Source: Chrysomallon squamiferum (lineage: Eukaryota > Mollusca > Gastropoda > Neomphalida > Peltospiridae). Taken from it: a stretch of DNA of 64,000 nt. The notes under the pieces were generated by a model that saw only the letters and a program-made list of their open reading frames with translations, searched no databases and was not told the DNA's origin. The position numbers and the translations under genes were made by a program. Shown one piece after another: positions 56,111-64,000 of the stretch (position 1 is its first letter; the number at the start of each line of letters is the position of its first letter). The stretch spans positions 28,262,381-28,326,380 of the forward strand of contig CM022670.1 in NCBI GenBank assembly GCA_012295275.1, written 5' to 3'.

Positions 56111-56340
56111 AGATGTACTGACACATTGTCTCCCTACACTGCACACTGTAATCTTCCAAGTGTAAAATTCAGACAAATTAAAAATCAATATTTATTGTCA
56201 CTCAATGAGATACAGTTTAGGTTCTAGTTCAGTGGATTCCTATTTCTAAAGACTTCATCTCCGATTACCATCTGGTGTCATAATGTGTCCCCAACGGTAA
56301 CTTCCCTGATGAAATCTTTTCTTAGAAGTCAAATGTAGGT
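56111..56340. other. Unassigned, moderately complex sequence
   Basis: Short GC-richer patch between two arrays. No recognised feature. Confidence 0.35.
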
Positions 56341-56354
56341 TTAAAAATAGCTTT

Positions 56355-56930
56355 TTTCCTCATTGCTAAATACAGATTTTATAGATTTATTTTCAACTTT
56401 TTTTTTTTTTTTTAAACCAATATAAACCTTTGGTAGATCTACTGATATTTTAATGTGATCAGTTTTTTTTATATCATTTTTTTTTCTACCCTTGTTTTCA
56501 AACACTTTTAGGAAAAAAGTTTTTAAAATATATTTTGAAGCTATTTTATGTAAATCCTTTGCTAAATAAAACATAGATCTTTATTACTGATATTTTTCTT
56601 TTAAAAATATTTCTTCCCTTTGTTAAATACATATGTGCTTTTACATTTAAGTTGAGTGTTTTATCTTCTAAATGTTTTTATTTTTTTACATTTAGACTTT
56701 GCTAAATGTAGATGTATTTTTGATTTGATGTAGACATCGTTCTATAAAACCATTTTCGCTCTCTTATTAAATGCATGTGTACGGACTGAACTTGCTTTTT
56801 TAGCAAACCTTTTCTATAACATTTGCTAAATACAGATACAGAGATTTTTGGTAATGATATGTTAATGTTTAGAGCCTTTATTCTTATTGTTAAATTACAG
56901 AATTAATTTGATATATTTTGAAATTAAAAA
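56355..56930. repeat. Degenerate tandem repeat, unit about 60-70 bp
   Basis: TTGCTAAATACAGAT-type starts lie near 56363, 56560, 56620, 56699, 56764, 56824 and 56899. Each is followed by diverged TTTTAATGTGATC/CTGATATTTTTC-like sequence. The 77-codon minus frame at 56341-56574 lies on it. Confidence 0.6.
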
Positions 56931-57650
56931 AAGAGATAAAAACACAACAAAACAAAATGTTTTGCCAAATGTTTGATGAGAAGCACTGCTGGATAAAGAC
57001 ATTTATTTTGTTCTGAAACATTTCTTTTTTCACAGACTTTTTAAATTACTGTTAATATACAACATAATCAAAATATAAGATATTGTTATTAGAAAAGAAT
57101 ATTTAACATTCCATTTTTCAAATTATTTCCAGAAAATGTACATGACACCACATACCAAACTATATTAATATATTAATAATAATATAGAGACTAAAGTGAT
57201 AAGAACAAATATCGTTTAAATTACTAAATAAAAAAAAAAAAAAAAAACAATTAAATATTAATAATTTAAACTGACATAAACTGCTACATTACTAAGAAAA
57301 CAACAACAACAGCAAAACAGTCAATGACAGAAATCATGTCTAAGATTTTAACATTCCATTTTTAACTCAGACAGACAAAAAGTGTATTTTTGTGTCAGCA
57401 GCCATAAAAACCAAAGCCACATAATGCAAAAAGAAGAAATAAGGGGGAAAGATGAAGAGAGAAAAGAAGGTGTAATATTTCATGGTATTCTTGGTTTCAC
57501 ACATAACACAATAAATCAGAAGCAACGAATGTGACAGTGAGACTGATCGCAGTGTACAGAAATATGATTTGAACGTTTTCGTGATGCATGACAAAAACAA
57601 ATATTACACACACATACCATTAGTGTTAACATGACATCACCCAAAATTTA
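56931..57650. other. Unassigned AT-rich sequence
   Basis: A-tract at about 57230-57247. The minus frame at 57367-57600 has no recognisable domain. Confidence 0.4.
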
Positions 57651-57654
57651 CTTA

Positions 57655-57800
57655 CTTAGTTAATATCAGAGATCATCAAAGTATACTGCCTTAGATAAGA
57701 CTAGAGACCTTGAAAATATACCAACTGGAGATTGTCATAATATAATGACTTAGATAAGTCTGGATATCATCGAAGAATACTGACTTGTTGAATTACAAAA
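57655..57800. repeat. 35-bp minisatellite
   Basis: CTTAGTTAATATCAGAGATC, CTTAGATAAGACTAGAGACC and CTTAGATAAGTCTGGATATC start successive units near 57655, 57690 and 57749. A shorter diverged unit lies between the last two and a decayed one follows. Confidence 0.65.
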
Positions 57801-58145
57801 CTAATAGATTTAGTACAAGCATATAATGTTAGATTCAATAAATTAAAGGCATTTGTTCTTGAAAAACCAGTAAAGAAGTTACTGTAAAAGAAATCAATAA
57901 ATTAAAGATAGATATTCATAGAATCTATAAATTAAAAGGCTCCAAAGCATCCATAAGTCAAAATACATATATGCAATTTTTGCACATGTACATACTCATT
58001 CAAAACATACACACAAACATACAAACATAAAAACAAATACATGCATCCAAAATACACACAAAAACAGCTGCATCACTCTAAGGCCTTGCTACTAAGTCAC
58101 AAAGAAGCAGTGAAGCAAAGCAAGCAATATAAAATGAAATCAATT
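57801..58145. other. Unassigned AT-rich sequence
   Basis: AATAAATTAAAG/CTATAAATTAAAAG words recur near 57838, 57896 and 57925. CA-rich sequence at 58000-58065. Confidence 0.4.
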
Positions 58146-58149
58146 GCTT

Positions 58150-58570
58150 TCTGTTGCTGTTGATGCTGCGTGTCACATCACGTGCTGAGTTGACAGCCGT
58201 AGTGCACGTGCTGTCTTACAAAGAGACTCGGTAATGATTTTTTATGACTAATATTACTACTCTAACAATGCCTAAACACTAACAGACAATATTCTTTTGA
58301 AAACCTCAGCATGAACTGTTTTTTCCCCATATTTACAAGGTTCAGGGAGCCCATTGATGTGTTCTAGGCATTTTCATCCGTGTTGTTAGGCAACAAGAGG
58401 AAACTGGTTTTAATCAGTTAACATTGTGTTCAGAATGATCTACATTTCAAACAAAATTATTATTTTTATTGCACACACACCCTATGATTGCTGTTGTCCA
58501 TGGCTAGTGTAAATAATTGTTCATGTCCGCTCGTGGACTTTTGTATATTTCTCTTGCAGTTTTATTGTCA
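58150..58570. promoter_or_regulatory. Candidate regulatory island with paired E-boxes
   Basis: CACGTG occurs at 58179-58184 and 58205-58210, both within CACGTGCTG and 26 bp apart. Other CpG words (GCTGCGTGTC, ACAGCCGTAG, GAGACTCGG, CATCCGTG, CCGCTCGTGG) make this a second CpG-containing island. CACGTG is the canonical bHLH or bHLH-ZIP site. Bound factor and function are unknown. Confidence 0.35.
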
Positions 58571-58599
58571 CCATTGTGCTAGATAGGAAATACTTGCTT

Positions 58600-58980
58600 T
58601 TAAATAACATCTTTAGTGGACATTTTGTCATCATTATTACTTCACGGACTAACATTTCTATTATTATAATGGATTTTTATTAATGTATTATGAGACTTTT
58701 CATTTTTCATGAGCATTATTATTGCTATCATTATTGTCATTATTATAGAGAATAACTTTTATTAGTTACTCTATTGTTAGATTGTTTTCATTTGCAATAA
58801 TTCTGATCAGCATTATTACTGTTACATTATTATTATTATTATTACTCTCATTTTTACAGCACACCACTACTACTACTATTAGTAGTATATTACTACTACT
58901 ATTACTGTTACCAAAACATCATTTATTTATTGTTATCATTATAAAGTTAACAAAAAGCAAGTCCAATTGTCATATTTATT
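58600..58980. repeat. ATT/ACT trinucleotide-rich sequence
   Basis: TTATTATTATTATTATTACT near 58828, ACTACTACTACTATTAG near 58866 and TTACTACTACTATTAC near 58890. The 67-codon frame at 58782-58985 is a translation of it. Confidence 0.75.
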
Positions 58981-59485
58981 CCTAAATAATTACAACATTA
59001 TGTTTTTAATGAATTTGCATATCATTTATAAGAACTTCATTAAAAATACAATCTGAGTTGACAAGCCATGTAGCTGCAATAATAATGCAGCCTGTTACAA
59101 AGAAATTTATAATGAGAAAAATGTAAATTGTGAGACATAATAACAATAGGTTCTTTCTCCCATTTCCTTCCTCTCTCTGAGGTTTTAAATAGCTAGTAAT
59201 AACTATCCTTTCTGTTCTATAATGCTGTTTAAATTGTCAGAGTATTTAAATAACAGTTTTAAGCTGACCAGATGGCTTCTAATAGCACATAATAATACAA
59301 AATAGTACTGAAAATGACTAAATTTTTAAATTGTCCTCAAGTGTGTAGTGCATTTCAAGTAAATGTTCACACCACACATGTTATTTAAATAATGAAATCA
59401 ATTAAAAAATTTAAAATTGCATTAATACATATTTTTTTTGTATTTTTATAAACTTTGCAGTATTCTTTTTATTATTATTAATATT
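58981..59485. other. Unassigned AT-rich sequence
   Basis: An octamer ATTTGCAT at 59013-59020 stands alone. No other supported feature. Confidence 0.4.
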
Positions 59486-59487
59486 AT

Positions 59488-59535
59488 TGGCTATTTCCCA
59501 TTCCAAAAATGCTCCAAGACTTTTTATGAATTTAC
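59488..59535 (-). mobile_element. SINE-core fragment
   Basis: GGCTATTTCCCATTCC at 59489-59504 is the exact reverse complement of the 16-mer found at 31730 and 62040. It is followed by AAAATGCTCC, matching the GAGCA-type flank of other copies. The frames at 59411-59647 (minus) and 59487-59714 (plus) cross it. Confidence 0.45.
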
Positions 59536-59539
59536 CACC

Positions 59540-60690
59540 CTTACTGTTGCATATATATATTAATATTATTATTATATTCATTACTGTTTTTGTTACTGGT
59601 TCTTTGACATCTTGTGTTGTTTTTATTCTTGTTCTACATTCTTGCAAGATGGTGGAACTTCCTAACCTTTATATCTATACTGACTCACATGAAGTGAACG
59701 GGATCATTGGATAGGATCCAGCAATAGTTGTTATCATAGTGTCACAAACACATGTCACTTGATAAAAAGCTGCAGAATCTCTGCCATTTACAGGGATTGG
59801 CCAGGGAGATTCCTTTGGTGCAGGGTTGTTTGTGTTAAAGTTTAATCAACTTGAGCCACATTTATCAGTTGTGATAGAAAGAGGCAAACCAGCAGCATGA
59901 ATAACTGACAGAATACTGAACATGCAGAGATTATTATTTTTAAAAATAAATAAATAAGATTATTTATTTTTGTTTTGAACATGACCTTGAAATGGAAGAT
60001 AAGAAAGAAGCTTTATTCTGTTTATTTTTTTATCTAAGTTTGGATTTTAAAAGCTAGTAATATACATTCTTTTTATTTAATTTTTATTTAATTTTTTTTT
60101 TTTTTTTTTTGGGGAATGGGATGAAATTACTTAAAAATACATTTAACCAATTTCTACAAATACCTTAAAAAATTAATTTGTTTCACTCTCTCTTTTTTCC
60201 TTTCATGTTTTGTTTTTCTTTCTGCTTTATTTTCTTTTTCTTCTTTTCTTCATCTGACAGAATAGAAAGAAGTAAACACAATGACAGTGACAGAGAGGAA
60301 AACAGTTAATTACTATTTCATTGTCATGTTTTCCACAGTTTTCCCTTATAATGTCTCATGTGGCTTTGATCTGCTGTGAGGTCTGTACTCTTCAGACCTC
60401 CCTTTGGAAACTTCTGTGTCTGCTGCTTCTTCAGTTCTGCGTCTGCTACAAGTTAAAAAAAAAACACAACCGAAAACACACAGCTGCAGTAGTTGACTTT
60501 TCATCACATATCAACATTGATGCTAACACTTCATGGTTTTTGGCACTTTATTTGTCAAACCTTGTGCATCAGTTTCAAGTCTTTAAAAAAAGCAATTCTC
60601 TTTTTTTCTGTTCTATTTTCTTTCATTTCGAATCTGTGAATTGAGAAACTAATGTATCTTCTACAATGCTGTTAAGCAAATGTATTGGAT
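59540..60690. other. Unassigned sequence with T-rich tracts
   Basis: A moderately complex patch at 59640-59930, then a T tract at about 60090-60110 and CTTTTTC-rich sequence at 60185-60250. The 107-codon frame at 60321-60644 is Leu/Cys-rich and unsupported. Confidence 0.35.
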
Positions 60691-60694
60691 TTTG

Positions 60695-60750
60695 GCCTTT
60701 TCACTGAAAGATAACTAATTTCCTTTTAACAACTCAGCTATTTTTCTTCT

Positions 60751-60782
<32 letters not shown>

Positions 60783-60930
60783 CTTTTATATACTCTGTTA
60801 TTTTTTTCATTTTATATTTCTAGTCTTTGGTTGTTAGTTTTTCTTTTAAAAAGTAAGAATAGAGATTTAAAATTAAATTTTTTTTTTGTCATCTTTACTG
60901 AAACATAACTAATTTCCTACCAAATGTCAA
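60695..60930. repeat. Two-copy repeat, 194-bp spacing
   Basis: TCACTGAAAGATAACTAATT near 60701 and TTACTGAAACATAACTAATT near 60895 both continue with TCCT. The interval between holds a 30-T run and T-rich sequence. Confidence 0.65.
60753..60782. repeat. Poly(T), 30 bp
   Basis: Uninterrupted run of 30 T. Confidence 0.95.
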
Positions 60931-61350
60931 TCTTTTTTATATTTTTTATTTTGACATTATTACCTAGACATCTTTATTGCATTTTTACAAACCTTCTTCT
61001 TTTTAAAAAAATTTTTTGTGAAATGTAAATAATAAGATTAATAGTTAATCTGTTTTGCAGATGCAAAAATTTGTTTATTTTGCTTGAAATTTCATATTAA
61101 ATGTATAATTCACAAAGATTAAAATCATTATATTAACATTCCATGTATCTAAAATTACATTTGATATTGTTTTTCATTTGAATAATTCTCAAATTTTGAT
61201 GAAAACAATTTGGCATTCTTTACTTTGAAAATCAGTATTATATTTGCCTTCTAGAATTTATCTTCAGTCTGGTTTATATACAGTTGTTTATTATTCAGTA
61301 TTCCACAATCTTAAAAACAGTATTTGTCATTCTTTATAAATACATACATA
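60931..61350. other. Unassigned AT-rich sequence
   Basis: No supported feature. Confidence 0.4.
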
Positions 61351-61360
61351 GACATACAAA

Positions 61361-61400
<40 letters not shown>
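61361..61400. repeat. (CA)n microsatellite
   Basis: About 40 bp of CA repeat ending in ACACGTGCGTGCAC. Confidence 0.95.
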
Positions 61401-61680
61401 GTGCGTGCACACATGGATTTTGTTTTGGGTATATTGGATAGAATTGCTTGATATAAAAATTAATCATTTTAATAAACAAATATCAGAATAATAATGAATT
61501 TCTAACAATCATTGTCTATCCACCTGATTCTAAAAAAGGCTAATTTCATCTCATATATTCAGATTCCACATTATTAGAAAATGTCAACAGATGGATGCAA
61601 ATTGAATCAGTATTGTTTATAATGACTAGACACTAGGGTAATTCAAAAAGTGGTAATCTTGTGGAATTAAGTGACACATC
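61401..61680. other. Unassigned AT-rich sequence
   Basis: No supported feature. Confidence 0.4.
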
Positions 61681-61687
61681 TGTTAGA

Positions 61688-61735
61688 TGAATAATGACCA
61701 TCCTGTTTGTCTGGTTCTATTTATAATTTAACAAT
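61688..61735 (-). mobile_element. Possible SINE fragment
   Basis: TGACCATCCTGTTTGTCTGG near 61694 followed by TTCTATTTATAAT resembles the TATCCTGTCTGTGGG..TATAAAA block of the family in minus orientation. The match is short. Confidence 0.25.
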
Positions 61736-61964
61736 TTCTTTGAGAAAGTTTTATTGATTGAAAACATTCTATTGCACAGAGAGTAAAAGGATCAGACAAA
61801 AGTATTTAATTTTCCTTCAGAAGGAAAAAAAATGAATTGATTCACATTTTAATAATATTTGGTATATGGATTTTTAATTGATTTTTTAAAATAAATTTCT
61901 AAAAAGCTTTGCAGTCATTTTTGACAATAAATAACAAACAGTTTTTCCTGGCTTTCACTCAATC

Positions 61965-62075
61965 ATCACACATTTTATTATTATCTACCCAGAGACACTA
62001 AAACTAAACCTTTAATAAGTAAATCATAAGGTTTTTGTTGGAATGGGAAATAGCCAGTGTGATGATTGATGTAAC
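61965..62075 (+). mobile_element. Decayed SINE copy with intact 16-mer core
   Basis: ACATTTTATTATTATCTACC, then AGAGACACTAAAACTAAACC, then GTTGGAATGGGAAATAGCC (16-mer at 62040-62055). This agrees with the family order, although the left half is much diverged. Confidence 0.45.
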
Positions 62076-62079
62076 TTGA

Positions 62080-62440
62080 CACTGGATTGCTCTAACAATA
62101 TTTAATCTTTATCTGATAATGACCAGTTCACACCAATTTAATCTTAAGTCTGCCTTGAAAAATTTATAACCCTTTATACAGAATTGCCACAATTCTTTGT
62201 AATAACTCATACCCATAGCTAATTAAAAACAACCTATCTTTATTGCATACTCTGTACACTGGTTTTATGACATTTTTCATGTATAATCTATCTCAGGTCT
62301 TTGTGTATCAGCTGACCATTTTTATGGGTCTGTTCAGAGCTGTAATATTATATGGCTGCTTTCAGAATGCGAGAGCTCTTAGAACATGAGACTACATAAA
62401 AGAAAGGGGCTGAAGTCCTGTGATGTTTATAGTTAGCAAT
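62080..62440. other. Unassigned sequence
   Basis: Moderately complex. TGCGAGAGCTCTTAGAACA near 62367 contains the palindrome AGAGCTCT. Nothing recognised. Confidence 0.35.
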
Positions 62441-62444
62441 GTCA

Positions 62445-62850
62445 AGATATGTCCAGCAATGCCTCTTTGCTTAATATCCAGCTGTGTGGGTGGTCACTTT
62501 TCTCTCCCCATTCTATAATGGTTGCATTTCTTTCTTCGTCCATTGTGGTCAGTTTATTTTCACAACTTTGTAGAGGTAGTTTTTTCTCCACAATTCGATC
62601 AGGGTCACTTTTCTTACAACATCCATTTTTGACAGTTTACTTCCACCATCCTGTAGTGGTAATTTTTGTTCTCATCCTCAGATTTCTTCCTTTGTCTGTG
62701 GTGACCAGTTTTTTGTTGGGTTTTTTGCCACTCTTTGGTGGACATTTTATTATCACAATCCAGTCATGGTCAGATTTCCTTCACTACACTGTAATGGTCA
62801 GTTGGTCTTCACCATAATGTCCAGCTGGCTCTCATGTCCTTGCCAGTGGT
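62445..62850. repeat. 28-bp minisatellite, about 13 units
   Basis: GTAATGGTCAGTTTTCTTTC-type units have GGTCA/GGTAG/GGTGA cores near 62491, 62520, 62547, 62575, 62602, 62630, 62658, 62700, 62738, 62768, 62795 and 62819, mostly 27-30 bp apart. Linkers resemble CACAATCCTGTA. The 122-codon frame at 62449-62817 lies wholly within the array. Because 28 is not a multiple of 3, the translated product cycles through three phases of the same unit. I do not call it a gene. Confidence 0.85.
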
Positions 62851-63155
62851 GTTAGGTAATGGTTTGAGTTTGAGTTTAGGTTTGTTCTTTGATGAACACA
62901 GTTTATATGATGGCAGAAATTAGCTGTTGGTGTGTAACTGTTAATCTGGGTTGTCCACTCTTTGAAGTGCTAACTGGCCACTGTGAAGATTTGTGTGTGG
63001 ATCAAGACATCTGAAGTTATTATCTGACAACCTGCTTATCATGTTTATTTATTCAGCTGCTTCATTTGACCTTCTGTCTGGAACACTAAAATAAGATTCT
63101 TGTTTTTTCCTGTTGTGGAAGACTGGTGGAATTATTTTGCTTTGTATGCTGGTTT
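62851..63155. other. Unassigned, moderately complex sequence
   Basis: GTTTGAGTTTGAGTTTAGGT near 62861 is a short internal repeat. No coding signal. Confidence 0.35.
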
Positions 63156-63160
63156 AAAAT

Positions 63161-63200
63161 GTGCATGAAAATCACCCCGTGTGCATGAAAATCACATGAT
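63161..63200. repeat. 20-bp tandem duplication
   Basis: GTGCATGAAAATCAC opens both 63161-63180 and 63181-63200. The copies differ only in the last five bases. Confidence 0.9.
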
Positions 63201-63264
63201 ATACATATCTATATATTTACATACTAGTACATACTCATCACTAAAGATAATCAGTGACAAAACA

Positions 63265-63306
63265 AACACTCACACACACACACATACACACACTCACACA
63301 CACACA
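63265..63306. repeat. (CA)n microsatellite
   Basis: CACTCACACACACACACACA with TA and TC interruptions. Confidence 0.9.
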
Positions 63307-63309
63307 GTC

Positions 63310-63725
63310 ATTGACTACCAAATATAAGGAAGCATCAATTCTGACACTTTCTTTTTATTTATTATAATCATGAACTTTTATGTAATAGATTCACTGCAGA
63401 CTATCTTTTCCTAACTTGTTTTTAAAAAAATTAAAAAAAAATCTTATTACAACTGACACAGTTTAATGACTAGTTTCAGATAACTTTGCTTAGTCATCTA
63501 CCAATTCTGTGTTTTTTCACTACACAAATTACAAATCTGAACGACCTGAACAAGATTCACTTGCTATTTTGTTGTTTTTTTCAAGTTATGCCACTTTAAT
63601 GGATTCCATCTGCTGTCATTTGTCTGCTCTAAATGGCGTTTATACTTTCAAAGCTCTTACACTTAAAAGTCTACCTAGTTTTTACTACCAATGGTCCTGT
63701 AGAAATGTAAACTTTCGAGCTGCCA
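63310..63725. other. Unassigned sequence
   Basis: Moderately complex from 63500 on. The 84-codon frame at 63509-63763 has no recognisable domain. It could be the body of the element whose tail is suggested just downstream. Confidence 0.3.
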
Positions 63726-63729
63726 AATG

Positions 63730-63825
63730 TTTCATACTCACAATAAAAACAGCATGGCAGTAAAAGTGCCAAAACCTTGTTTCCCTTGATGTGCCCTTCG
63801 TGGGACAATAAAAGATACTGTGAAT
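63730..63825 (+). mobile_element. Possible non-LTR retroelement or transcript 3' end
   Basis: CCCTTCGTGGGACAATAAAA near 63795 followed by GATACTGTGAAT has the look of the 3' tail of a non-LTR element or SINE. It carries an AATAAA polyadenylation-type word and is immediately followed by TG-rich simple sequence. A second AATAAA lies near 63741. No reverse transcriptase sequence is visible upstream. A genuine transcript end is the alternative. Confidence 0.3.
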
Positions 63826-64000
63826 ATTTCTGTGTCTGTGTTTATGTATGGATATGTGTATGTGTATTTGTGTATCTGTGTATGTGTTTGTGTTTATCCA
63901 TTATCTTTATATATCTATGTATGTCCATTTCAATAGTTATGTGTATATATGTATGAATACATGCATGTGTGTGTTTTTTGTGTAGATGGATGTGCATATA
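63826..64000. repeat. TG/TA-rich degenerate simple sequence
   Basis: TGTGTCTGTGTTTATGTATG and GTGTATGTGTATTTGTGTAT run to the window end. This is a decayed (TG)n/(TATG)n tract. Confidence 0.75.

Noticed and set aside
37203-59020. Enrichment of ATTTGCAT/ATGCAAAT octamers (37203, 39191, 49616, 59013)
   Set aside because: About five are expected on both strands of 64 kb at this base composition by a rough estimate, so four is not an excess.
62449-62817. 122-codon plus-strand open frame
   Set aside because: It lies entirely within a 28-bp minisatellite and is explained by the stop-poor unit.
1-64000. Bacterial-type features (operons, CRISPR, insertion sequences, riboswitches) and viral genes
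   Set aside because: Base composition, microsatellites, SINE-like repeats and lack of long frames indicate an animal nuclear genome. No such feature was seen on either strand.

Overview
The window looks like about 64 kb of intergenic or intronic DNA from an animal nuclear genome. It is strongly AT-rich by eye, CpG is scarce while TpG/CpA runs are common, and it is full of poly(T)/poly(A) tracts, (ATT)n, (GT)n, (CA)n, (TA)n and CATC-type microsatellites. I find no protein-coding gene, tRNA gene, rRNA gene or CRISPR array that I can support. The longest open frames (117-126 codons) are low-complexity, follow tandem repeats or SINE sequence, or show no recognisable domain. A lophotrochozoan, most likely a mollusc, is my inference. 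It rests on a dispersed repeat family that matches, as I remember it, a SINE family widespread in molluscs. The species is not resolved.

Three layers are visible. (1) Old, decayed SINE copies on both strands at about 9.2, 14.7, 24.0-24.7, 26.9, 30.9, 31.7, 40.9-41.5, 44.1, 45.9, 47.8, 59.5 and 62.0 kb. They share the 16-mer GGAATGGGAAATAGCC or variants, an AAGGGATCTTTTATA block and an AAACCTGCTG block. A different tRNA-like head with A- and B-box matches lies at 12.0 kb and runs into an array of B-box-like units. (2) About twenty decayed tandem arrays with periods of 20-40 bp (0.24-0.76, 0.9-1.5, 20.8, 21.8, 22.5, 54.8, 55.2, 57.7, 62.4-62.85 and 63.2 kb) and 65-230 bp (2.2, 11.0, 11.4, 14.1, 15.4-16.5, 17.2-19.6, 20.1-20.6, 28.2-28.7, 37.5, 48.5-49.2, 55.7-56.1, 56.4-56.9 and 60.7 kb). 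Much of the spacer appears to have grown by tandem duplication followed by divergence. (3) Islands of higher-complexity, non-repetitive, locally CpG-containing sequence at 25.5, 26.6, 36.6-37.4, 38.35-38.66, 39.2-39.5, 40.3-40.9, 42.3-42.7, 46.3-46.6, 49.4-49.7, 54.0-54.4 and 58.15-58.6 kb. Several carry clustered homeodomain-, POU-, NKX2-, GATA-, TCF- or E-box-like motifs and short internal repeats. They are the best candidates for conserved cis-regulatory elements or unannotated noncoding exons.

The first 36 kb is mostly decayed repeats. From 36.6 to 58.6 kb the complex islands are denser, as expected of a regulatory landscape around a developmental gene outside the window. The last 5 kb is again repeats, ending in a possible retroelement 3' tail followed by TG-rich simple sequence. 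I saw no new gene system. The most interesting material is the SINE-core family, its tandemised copies, and the candidate regulatory islands.
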